DNA from: Avena insularis
Lineage: Eukaryota; Streptophyta; Magnoliopsida; Poales; Poaceae
DNA length: 64,000 nt
Assembly (NCBI GenBank): GCA_023614405.1
Contig: CM042688.1
Location: 375,025,331-375,089,330 of the forward strand
Reading direction: 5' to 3'
Position 1 is the stretch's first letter. Each line of letters starts with the position of its first letter. Of this stretch, positions 55,504-64,000 are shown one piece after another. The notes beneath the pieces are model-generated. The model had not been told where the DNA came from. It did not search any database and saw only the letters and a program-made list of their open reading frames with translations. Both the position numbers and the translations under genes were made by a program.

Positions 55504-55566
55504 GGCCCCACCCGTTGGCACGTTAGTGTCGAGGCGACGTAACATAACACTCAACACAGGACCCGC
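55504..55566 (-). repeat. MULE right TIR, inner part
   Basis: Inverted counterpart of 47685-47748 (GGCGACGTAACATAACA against TGTTATGTTACATCGCC). It is separated from the outer part by the solo LTR. Confidence 0.88.
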
Positions 55567-58500
55567 TGTAACACCCCAAAACTTCAATCCAGGGTTATTA
55601 AGATCCAAATCATCAAAATTAGGGTTAACAAAAAATTTCCAATTAAAAATATTAAAGCATTCATATGTGTGTGCAGTTAAATTAGGAGTTGATTTGAATT
55701 GCCATGATTAAGTGATCCATTGCTTGTAAAATGATTCTTAGGGGAAATAAACATCATCTAGATCATTCCCAAACAAATCCCAAAGAAAAACAAATCAAAA
55801 TGAATAAAAGAAGAGAATGGTCATTTGTGCCATTTTAATCAACATGCCTACTTTGGCTATTCCTAGTACCCAAAACCTAACAGAAACAAATGTGGATCTT
55901 TGCACCCCTGGCTACTACACATAATGTTGTACCAAGGCCCACTTTGTGATCTGCCAAAAACATTCAAACACTATATTTAAATGACATTTGAAAATTGAAG
56001 CTAGTTCATATGGGAAGATCCCATTATTTCAAAAACCACTCAAACAAGCTCAAATTTCAAAACCCAAGCACCCACAGAGTCTCAAGCTTATGCCTAGCAC
56101 ACCCACCAAAAATCTTTCAAAATTCAAAACTATTTTTCTTGCGGCCATTTCTTCAAACACTTGCCAGGCATGATTTACACTCTAATCCTAGCTCACTGTT
56201 TGCAACAGTGTTTTACCCCCAAATGATCTCCATTTAATCCCCTTGTCCCCTCCCTAAGCCAAGCCAGAGCATGGACCACCGCCAATGTGCCGTGCCCAGT
56301 GCGTCTGCACCATGCCGAGCATGCGCCAGAGCGTCGCGCCCGACACGCGTGTACACGCCGCGCCTCGACCGCAGCCCGCATCCACCGCTCCGCCACGACC
56401 CCAGGAACACGCCAGACATGCCCGTTCGCCGCCCAATGCACCATAGCCACTGCTCGCCGTTGAGACCGCCGCCTCAGCCGCTCAGAGTGCGCGCACTGCC
56501 CGACCACATACCACCGTCCCTAGGCCCGCATTTACTCCGTAGAGCACCACTAGGAGACCAGCCACCGTCCCCTACCTCGAGCCACGCCGCTAGCATGCTG
56601 TGCAGCCCTCGCCGGAGCCGTCCGCCCATGCCTCTCGGTCACGTCGTCGTCCTATAAATAGAGGCCACCCCCATCCCCATTCGGCACACCACTCACCTCC
56701 CCTCAGCTCACTGACCGTTCCCCACCCCTAGCCAGAGCAGCGCGAGCACTTGCTCGCTGGAATTTGGCCAGAGGAGCCCGCTGCAGAGGAGGAGAAGGCG
56801 ACGTCGATTTCATCCACCCCTGGAGCCACCTCGACCACCCCTGACCTCGCCGTCGTTGCTAGAGCCCTGGTACACCCCCTGAGCACCCCCACCGAGCCGC
56901 TAGGGTTAGAGTTCGCCGGCGACAGGTCCGTCGTCGACGACAAGCCCCAGCTGTTGATCCCTGTTCTAATCTAACAGCCCACATCGCCTCGTAACGCTTC
57001 GCGTTATGAGCCTTTGACCGGTGGACCCCCCTGTCAGCTGTGCCCCGCGCCGCGTAGTGTCACTGGGTCGGCCCGTTAGCGTTCCCGCACAATCCATTTA
57101 GTTTGAATTGGGATTTTTTTATTTAGTTTAAACCTAGTTTTGTCCCCTAGTTTGAAATTCAATTCAAAGAGATTTAAAAATCCAAATGGAGTGATTCCAA
57201 TTGTGTTAGAAAGATACTGAAATGATCTATCCAAGCCCGCTGGATTTAATTCAATTAGAGGTAGAGATCTCTCCTAGTAAAAATAACAAAACAGAAGCAT
57301 TTGCACCTTGCAACATTTTTATAAAATCAACCAAGATAGCTTTTGAGTTGATTCCAACTCTCAAAAATCACATTTAACTATACCTATCTGAATATGTAAT
57401 AATATTAAGGTTTACATGCAGTGACTTTGGACTAGTACCAAAAGAATGCTATATAGGCATTTGTAGTCACTTTAAATCATTAAATAATGAACTTAAACCA
57501 AAGTAATTATGAACCAACCCTTAAATCACATTACCACATGTTAGAATATGTGGTGATGACATGTGTCCACATGATCCCATATTTTAAGTGGTCAATAATA
57601 AATCTTAGTTATTTTTCAATGAGTAGAAATTACTTTTCTTAAATAAAAAGAAGGAAACTAGTTAATAGAACTTGTGATGCTTGTGATGATAATAGATCAT
57701 CAAATGTGTGCCTTAGAGTGCTAATTAGACTAGTTAAGTATTGTTGGGTGATTGTGTACTTCGTATGTATTTATAAATGATAGTGCCGACCAAGCTTTCG
57801 AGGAGGAGGAGTTCTACCAAGAGGAGGAAGAAAACTTCAACCACTGCACCAACCAAGGCAAGCTATTGTTATCAAGATAGCACTAAGCAAGCTACTATTG
57901 GCAAGCTAACCCTTGCAAGAATTATATTAGCAAGCCATCAATAACAATGGAAGCTAACACTTGCAAGTATAATGCTTAGCAAGCTAGGATTAAACTAGAT
58001 GATTTAGCAAAGATGCTTTAGGCATGCTTTGTTTAAACTACTTTGACTATTATTTACCCCAAGTATTATTTCCAAGCTTTACTTCCTTTACTTTACACAA
58101 AGTCCTTTACTTGTTTTGAAGGTAGCATAAAGAGTATAAAACTTGACCTACAGAGATAACTTTAGATGTCATTCTATGGCATGAGATTGATCCCATCTTT
58201 CCACCTTAGTGAACACTCTTAACTTAGTAGTTTAGAGTAGATAAAAACTTGAGTCACTTTAGATGTGAACACTTGGTGAAAATGAATTATGAAAACCTTG
58301 GAATGATGAGTCATTCTATTGAGATGTTTTGACATGTGTTGAGAAACACAAATGGTTTACGATGATGAAAATATTGAGGCATGATCCTTAACCCTTTTAC
58401 AAAACTGATGGTTGGATTCGGATGCGATACCATTCCAAATTTTTCGTACAACCACAATACCTGAATTCGGTAAGGCTTAGCCGGAAGTTTATATGCATTA

Positions 58501-59383
58501 GTATTAGTTCCCTCGCGGGAGAGGTTTGAGATGAGGCTACCTCTCAATGTTGTCCACCTATGCAGTGCCCAAGATGACAGATGGTCATGGTTGGGAGGCC
58601 ATGCTCATAGGAGACGTGCCTATACTAGGTTGTGTAAAGGAAAGGTTATGTTTGATTATCTGCATACTAAGTATGATGATTCAGGGCTATCCCTGATAGA
58701 TGTATCGAATCTTGTGGTGAAAGTGTACCACCTCTGCAGAGTGTCAAACTATTCGAATAGTCGCGTCCACGGTTATGGATAGTTGGAATGGCCATACTGT
58801 TTCGTTGTCAGATATTTTCAAAATAACTTATGAAAGGAATGATGAATCTTGACTTGACCACAACAGGGTTGTGTTTATGACAATAGCTTCCCAACTTAAG
58901 TGATTCTAGAACTTTATTTTATCTTTCTTTGCTTCTGAACTCAGCTTAGGTTTCAAACTTAACTTTGTAGTTAAACTTAGAGTTAGCACTTTAACTTAGA
59001 ATTATACTACTTGTTAGTGGTAGTTTGCGAGTACTTAAAGAGTACTCATGGCTTTTGTCCCTGGCTATTCTCATGGCCAGACTATGAAGGAGACTACCAA
59101 GATGATGGTCAGCAGGACGGCTATGATAACTAGGACTATCTGCCTTCGTCAGCATTGCCTGTGCCCCTGAAGATGGACCCCACCGCTACGCTTATCTTTT
59201 ATTCCACTGCTTGTTGTATTAAGACTGGATCATAAGATCCTTATTTGTGTAAGTCCTTATGTATGGTTTGTAATGGATGATGTACTATGATATCCAATCC
59301 GTTATGTCTCGAAAAAATGGTAATCCTGGGATTGTGATGTATGACATAACAGGCATCTGGGATTAAAAATCCGGGTGTTGACA
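55567..59383 (+). mobile_element. 3.8-kb solo LTR in the MULE right TIR
   Basis: 3817 bp from TGTAACACCCCAAAACTTC to GGGTGTTGACA, flanked by identical CCCGC (55562-55566, 59384-59388). The MULE left TIR shows the uninterrupted form of the site. The TGTAACACCC start and the length suggest a Ty3/gypsy family with long LTRs, perhaps Tekay-like. No internal region is present. A GC-rich segment (56230-57000) precedes and follows TATAAATA at 56653-56660. The open frames there (56271-56657, 56750-56974) are compositional. Confidence 0.9.
56653..56660 (+). promoter_or_regulatory. TATA box of the solo LTR
   Basis: TATAAATA followed by GAGGCCACCCC and a C-rich stretch ending CACCACTCACC, a typical plant LTR promoter and transcript start region. 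It would transcribe rightward. Confidence 0.6.
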
Positions 59384-59388
59384 CCCGC

Positions 59389-59565
59389 CCTAATGCGGTC
59401 CCACCTATCAGCATGTAATGTTCAAGCCTTTGACCTGACGACATCCTCCCGTCTGAATGCATGTGAGGGCTTCAGAATGGAGGGAGGGGAAAAGTGAGGA
59501 AAAACTAAGCGGCTGGGGAAAATAGAGTACAACTAACGAACCAGGGGCACAAAAATAGAAATCCC
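59389..59565 (-). repeat. MULE right TIR, outer part
   Basis: Inverted counterpart of 47513-47690, including GAGTACAACTAACGAAC and GGGGAAAAGTGAGGAAAAAC. It ends AAATAGAAATCCC before the target duplication. Confidence 0.92.
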
Positions 59566-59574
59566 TTCTTAAAA

Positions 59575-61060
59575 ATATTGGTAGGAGGATTTTTTTAAAG
59601 GCCAATTCCAAAAACACCGAATTAAAGATTTTGGGCTATTCAACATCTACTATACTCAATGGGATATACTCCATGCGCTATTCACCATGGGATCATTGAT
59701 AAAAATTTAAATGGGCTGTGGTCAGCAAGTCCCCTAACCCCAAAAAGGCCAAATTAAATTGTTTTGGGCTAAAGAGGGGCCAAATGGGCTAGTTTTTATC
59801 TCCTCGTTAGTAAAATTTGCATTGTGTTGTGGCTCGGCCGGATTCGGAACACAAACCTCACTACCGGAGGGAAAAAGGAGATAATTCTTTTGACAGATAT
59901 TCGTATAAAAATATCTAAAGAACAAGGGACACAGATCACGTGCGCTAAAATTGGACTGGTATCCAATGACTTCACTTTGTACCCTCTCATCTCTGTCCAA
60001 AACACATCCAATGGTTCCGTTGACACACATGAAAAATCTCTAGTGCAAGTAGCCCAGCAGTAGTGATAGAATTTTCACAAATTCAGTAGCATTTGAAATA
60101 TCCAGTAGTACAGAATAAGACAGAAAAAATATCGACAGATTCCCAGTTCATATTCAGCAGCACTTGACCGATTCTACAGCATTCCAAAGTGATTGTTCTA
60201 GCAATATTCAGAGGGAACCCGTTCATTTTTCAGCTCTAAAAACCTTGTCGCATGATCAATTTGCCCTTTTCTCCAAACACACTCGATCATTGGAGTAAGC
60301 AAAACTAACGATCAAGTATGATTTTGTGTGCATGCCTCCTCTTCACATCAGTACCAATGTGACCCCATATATGCATCCCAAAATTCCCAAGCCTCATCTA
60401 GATGTGACAAGGCCAAGTTTAAAAATAAAAGCAAGACCATCTACTGCACCTGATCTAAACAAGTACTAGTACATCAATATTACTTCTACAAAATACCTTA
60501 GTAATAGTAACGACATAACACTTGATAGATTCAGTAGCATTTGAATATTGACTAGTACAGAATAAGATAGAAAAAATATCGACAGGTTCCTAGTTCATAT
60601 TCAGCACCACTTGACAGATTCAGCAGCATTTCAAAGTGACTGATTCAGCAGTACAAACAATGGCCAAAAGAAATGACAGATTTAGCAATGCAGACATTGA
60701 AATTCAATAGTTGTAGCAAGGCCATGACTCAAAAGGAAAGAGAGTCCATATTTAGCACTCGATTGATCGATCTGAACAAGTACCAGTACATTTGTATTAC
60801 TACAAAATAGAATAGCAGTAGTAGACCTCCATACAAAATACTCGGCATAATGCAACAGCGTGTCCAAGTATTGGACGGGTAGCGCTTTCTTTCACCTGTG
60901 GGCCCACTATGTCAGTAGCGTACATTGGAAATAGGTATACATTACCGCAATCTTTTTCCACCTATCCCCATACAAATTGAAACTGTCACCAACATAAAGT
61001 AGTAATTAATTAGTACGATTTTACATATCTTATCATTGGGATCATCACAAGAATATTTAG
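59575..61060. other. Continuation of the CACTA-type duplicate and gene-poor spacer
   Basis: 59575 to about 59750 continues the duplicate copy interrupted by the MULE (compare 46490-46740: GGGCTGTGGTCAGCA). The rest to 61060 holds no supported gene. It may include the 3' side of the SINA-like gene on the minus strand. Confidence 0.45.
60078..60645 (+). repeat. Dispersed ~120-bp direct duplication
   Basis: 60078-60200 and 60525-60645 share ATTCAGTAGCATTTGAA, AGTACAGAATAAGA, AGAAAAAATATCGACAG and AGTTCATATTCAGCA, about 445 bp apart. Confidence 0.85.
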
Positions 61061-61155
61061 ATGTTTTATCTCACTTCTGAAACTTGTCGATGTAATACTC
61101 CTAATCCACAGGGAATTCTGACAAACGGTTCAGAAGCTTTCAGCTTGCATCGCGG

Positions 61156-61806
61156 CTATGATAGGTACAACCTGAGCCCTTCCAGGGCAACTTCGGCCGA
61201 CAATGGCCTTCTCATCAGCTTAGATGTCGCCACCATTTTAACCGCATGGAGCTCAGGCCACAGAGACAGTGACCAAAGCTTCACCTTGTACCGTGGCGAT
61301 TTGCACGCCCCTGAACTCTCAAACCTAGGGGATATGACGATGTCTGTGGTGTGGCCATCAATTTGGGAAATGAACAGAGTGCCCTCTTTCCCGATGCCAA
61401 TGATATCCGCTCTCCGTGAGCCTCTTGTGGGAACCGTCTTAGACGGCTCCCATTGTTTGTGGCTATAGGGCATTATGGCCGCAGTCCTCGAGTGGGAAAC
61501 TCTGAGGTGGCGGACGAGCTCTACTGACGAGGTGATGAACTCGCATCCAGGCTCTGTGCAGACTTGGTAGCCGTGAAAGCACCATATTATGTGGTCGTAG
61601 ATGTTGTTGTACGGGATGAATGTCCCATAGTGGTTGTTGGGGCATATGATATCTTTTTGGCCCACGACTTGGCCTTACAGCTCCTTGGAGCATGCGGCCA
61701 GCCGGGCGGCACTGGTAGTGTCTAGATGCATAGCGATTTCATTGAAAATGTTGTCACTGACCTTGCCCCAGACGCCGTGCAGCGGGTTGTGGGCCGATTG
61801 CGACAT
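61156..61806 (-). pseudogene. SINA-like protein (SIAH zinc finger and TRAF-like region), interrupted
   Basis: One frame from ATG 61806 with a TAA near 61676, then open from 61665 to 61156. SIAH-type finger: CPNNHYGTFIPYNNIYDHII, WCF, then CTEPGCEFITSSVELVRHLR. The second zinc site is complete as C-x4-C-x11-H-x4-H. In the first the second Cys appears to be Thr (YGT for YGC). The C-terminal part (EGTLFISQIDG, PRYKVKLWSLS) fits the substrate-binding TRAF-like fold of plant SINA-like E3 ligases. No RING motif precedes it. Instead the N-terminus reads VSDNIFNEIAMHLDTTSAAR, which resembles an F-box helix. The family targets proteins for ubiquitination. This copy is shortened and probably a pseudogene. 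Confidence 0.65.
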
Positions 61807-62733
61807 CGGGATGGATTTGGGGAAGAGGTCGGACCAGCGTATGACTGTCGGGGTACTTTTCGAGAGGGGTGGCGCATCCTAAAAGATCTGATGCAGCGGG
61901 TGAGATGGCGAGTAAAATGTGCAAAGCGTGAGAGACGATCCCAAATGCGGCGAGGAGGTGTTGGTGAGTGGGGATAAAAACAGCCGAGATGGGGAAGATG
62001 GGATGGCTCTTTGAACGAGGTTTTTTTGTAAGGCCTCTAGAGATGCATCCAGGACATCGACTATAGCTTGGTTGGCATGCTACAGTGCACTAAATTAACC
62101 ATATGAAATCCTAGCGTATTTTAGAGCTAGGGTAGCATGCTACCATACACTAAATTAAGCATCTCACATCCTGGGCCATTACAGCTAGGCCGGCACGCTG
62201 TCGTGTATGCCGACTAGAGTTACTACTACTATCATGTTTGACCAAATGATATTTATTTATTGCTTCTATACTATTTTCCTAAAAAAATAGTGCTCCTACG
62301 TAGTAGTAATACACTTGTACTAGTTCAATACTAGTACTACTAGCAGTAGAGTACAACGAACAATCATCTCATTAGTTCTGCTACATATAGGAGTTATACT
62401 ACACCTACCCACTTGATTGTTAGGTACACCAACACAATACAACTCTTGTATGCGGAGGAACTAACAAGATGGTTGTTTAGTTTGCTAAAAAGGATTATAC
62501 TGTGGAATAGAGGTAGTACAATACTAGCAGTAGTACAGTAGATGTTTGTTTTGTAGTTTTGCTAAAAACATATTATAGTAAATACCTCCACATTGGAGCC
62601 TAGCACGATCAATTACCACAGTGTTCCAACACAATGCATGACCATATGCGTATAGTTATAGACCACCTCTTTACAAAATAGTTATAATTAGAAGCGAACA
62701 GTCACTTCATTAATACACCTACGATATAGTAAA
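61807..62733. other. Spacer between SINA-like and B3 genes
   Basis: AT-rich with no gene. A ~58-bp tandem duplication lies at 62074-62190 (GCATGCTACAGTGCACTAAATTA against GCATGCTACCATACACTAAATTA). TAGTACTAC-type low-complexity sequence follows at 62300-62360. Confidence 0.5.
62074..62190 (+). repeat. ~58-bp tandem duplication
   Basis: Two diverged copies, each holding GGCATGCTAC or AGCATGCTAC, CACTAAATTAA and an AGCTAGG end. Confidence 0.75.
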
Positions 62734-63198
62734 TTATTCATCAAATGATGGGAGATAACCTGCACATCTGATCACCTTATCACAATTACCATGATCAAAT
62801 ACTATCACCTTAAAGCAAGTGGTGGCAAGCTTCTTAAATACCAGAAAGTACCCTACCTTCAAGGCATGTGCTTTGACAAAATCTAGCCATCCTTCGTCAA
62901 GGATTACCTTGCCATCTTGCTTCTTCAGGTCGACGTCCCAGATGCAGGCTTTGCATATCTTCCGCTTGATGGACTCTGGATACTCACCGCCAAACGTTGG
63001 CAAAAAGGAGTTGGGTATGCTCTGCACTTCTAACCCTCCCGATATTAACAACATCTTGCAGAACTCGTCACAGATGTTGTCCACGTGGGTGTTCCTGACT
63101 CGCCCCTCCATCCAGACTACATAGGGCTCTCTTGTCTTCTTCGATGATGAGTCTCTCCAAGCTTGAGCTTCTTCCCCGAACACTTCAAAAAAAATCAT
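62734..63198 (-). CDS. B3-domain protein (REM-like)
   Basis: 154 codons from ATG 63198, uninterrupted, stop TAA at 62734. After a charged N-terminus (residues 1-45) the B3 fold follows: FCKMLLISGGLEVQSIPNSF, then CIWDVDLKKQDGKVILDEGW and FVKAHALKVGYFLVFKK, ending FKVIVFDHGNCDK. The spacing matches the C-terminal two thirds of B3 domains of the plant REM class, which bind DNA and act as nuclear transcription regulators. Length is short compared with multi-domain family members. An in-frame TAG lies just upstream of the ATG, so this start is likely. A 5' exon and intron are proposed upstream. It is the only intact recognisable gene in the window. Expression is not shown by sequence. Confidence 0.65.
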   Translation of the reverse strand: MIFFEVFGEEAQAWRDSSSKKTREPYVVWMEGRVRNTHVDNICDEFCKMLLISGGLEVQSIPNSFLPTFGGEYPESIKRKICKACIWDVDLKKQDGKVILDEGWLDFVKAHALKVGYFLVFKKLATTCFKVIVFDHGNCDKVIRCAGYLPSFDE

Positions 63199-64000
63199 GG
63201 ACAGATAATGTCTCTACCAGCTGTCAATAATAGTGAAATAGTACAGTATTAGCTGATATAGTACAATATAAGATCAACTAAGAAAGTAAAGTGGAACAAT
63301 TTTCTTATCGAAGTACATAGATTCTTAACTCTAGCTAGCATGAATGTCGGTTATATTAGTACTGGCAAGGTCTAGGCATCACATTGGTGTAGTTCATTAT
63401 CGATCAGTACAGATACGGTACACTCAGGAACAGACGAATGGAAGAACAGGATGAGCTCTATCTGCTACCGATGCTAGAGATGCATCCATATACTTGAAAT
63501 TTTGGCAAAAATCTGGGTAGGGCAGCAGCTGCCCTAACTTGCCCAAATTAAAGGGACCTCGGCTCTAAGACCAAACAAAAAAACATGCCGAGTGGCCTCC
63601 AAAATCATCATCATTCGTGGATCGATCAATACAAAATTTGAACTTATTATTATAGTTCACCGTAGATCTAGCCCCAAAATTAGCTTGCATTTGTAAAACG
63701 GCACTGTAGTATACAAATAGGTTAAATGTACTAGATGATAACTACTCAAGACTAACCCAATGTTAACCAAGGGCTAATAAAAGCTTGACCGCATCTCATC
63801 ATCAAGATCAAGGGTTTCGGGAATTATGTACATACCGCACGGCCACCATGATGTCTGAGGGATGCGACCGATCTATAGATGAGGTTGCAGCACCTGCCTC
63901 CCGCAACCGACTTGCCTAATACGAGTAAGTTGCAGCGGTGGTGGTTGTCAATGGAGGGAAGCGCAATGGCGATTAAGAAGTGTTGTGTGAGAGAGAGCTG
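63199..64000 (-). other. 5' region of the B3 gene with a likely 5' UTR intron
   Basis: Donor GTGCG/GTATGT at 63835 and acceptor TATTGACAG at 63221-63222 (minus strand) define a ~615-bp AT-rich intron. The first exon, 63836 to about 63990, is GC-richer and has CTCTCTCTCACACAAC near its upstream end, like plant 5' UTRs. An ATG at 63849 opens only MVAVR before splicing into a stop, so it would be a short upstream ORF. Confidence 0.5.

Larger units (their letters stand above)
47513..59565 (-). mobile_element. Mutator-like element (MULE) with mudrA-type gene
   Basis: Flanked by CTCTTAAAA (47504-47512) and TTCTTAAAA (59566-59574), a 9-bp target duplication with one C/T difference. Terminal inverted repeats are about 236-240 bp. 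Total length is 12,053 bp, or 8231 bp without the solo LTR in its right TIR. It carries a transposase gene on the minus strand starting ~100 bp inside the right TIR, a possible convergent gene on the plus strand, gene fragments, minisatellites and MITEs. Confidence 0.93.

Noticed and set aside
56271..56974. Long GC-rich open frames (proline/arginine-rich products) as host genes
   Set aside because: They lie wholly inside the 3.8-kb solo LTR around its TATA box, have no recognisable domain, and overlap in several frames, as GC-rich DNA often does.
1..64000. CRISPR arrays, rRNA and intact tRNA genes, prokaryotic operons
   Set aside because: The direct repeats present lack regular unique spacers, no cloverleaf was seen, and all gene structure is that of plant transposable elements.

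Overview
The window is plant nuclear DNA from a large, repeat-rich grass genome. Ty3/gypsy LTR families of the Tat and Athila lineages, a MULE with near-perfect 9-bp target duplications, Tourist and Stowaway-type MITEs and a CACTA end are all present. The Athila LTRs resemble the Sabrina/WHAM group of wheat and barley, so a Pooideae grass is most likely (inference). No rRNA, tRNA, CRISPR array or bacterial-type gene was found. About 95% of the window is transposable element. Only the last ~3 kb looks like ordinary host DNA. Layout, left to right. 1-2291: the 5' end (leader ORF, PBS, LTR) of a minus-strand Tat-like element M, inserted in a plus-strand LTR whose remainder is 2292-2679. 2680-2964 and 36020-36944: two halves of an older minus-strand Tat copy, E0. 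They were split by L4 (2965-36014), a short LTR element whose only coding content is an antisense multi-exon gene. The 5' LTR of L4 was itself split by an Athila solo LTR (2990-4521) and by E2 (5394-31282, minus strand, ~13 kb Tat). The 5' LTR of E2 was in turn split by E1 (17884-30802, plus strand, 12.9 kb Tat). Removing the inserts and one copy of each 5-bp target duplication restores L4 5' LTR length to 1158 bp, identical to its 3' LTR, and the E2 LTR pair to 865 and 866 bp. 36921-44778: minus-strand Athila-lineage remains. These are a gag/LTR chimera duplicated in tandem with a 980-bp period, a 1.7-kb LTR with PBS and polypurine tract, a non-coding region, and protease and gag pieces. 44779-47512 (resuming at 59575): a CACTA-type end followed by ~126-bp tandem repeats and a ~1-kb duplication. 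47513-59565: a MULE with ~240-bp terminal inverted repeats, a three-exon mudrA-type transposase gene on the minus strand, a possible convergent second gene on the plus strand, a B3-like gene fragment, several tandem repeats, a Tourist MITE and a 3.8-kb solo LTR inside its right TIR. 59575-64000: non-coding repeats, a broken SINA-like (SIAH zinc finger) gene and a short B3-domain gene with a likely 5' UTR intron, both on the minus strand. How the parts fit together. E1 and E2 have the Tat order: leader ORF, gag, protease, RT, RNase H, second archaeal-type RNase H, integrase. Downstream, in antisense, lies a separate gene with its own TATA box 95-145 bp before the ATG, 6-7 exons with good splice signals, a Transposase_28-like domain (PF04195) and a coiled coil. 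L4 keeps only this antisense gene, so it would depend on another element for mobilisation. All retrotransposon genes are broken by stops and frameshifts, many of them C-to-T or G-to-A changes, and LTR pairs differ by very roughly 10-15% by eye, so the nest is old. Boundaries and domain calls were made by reading the sequence; no database search was run.
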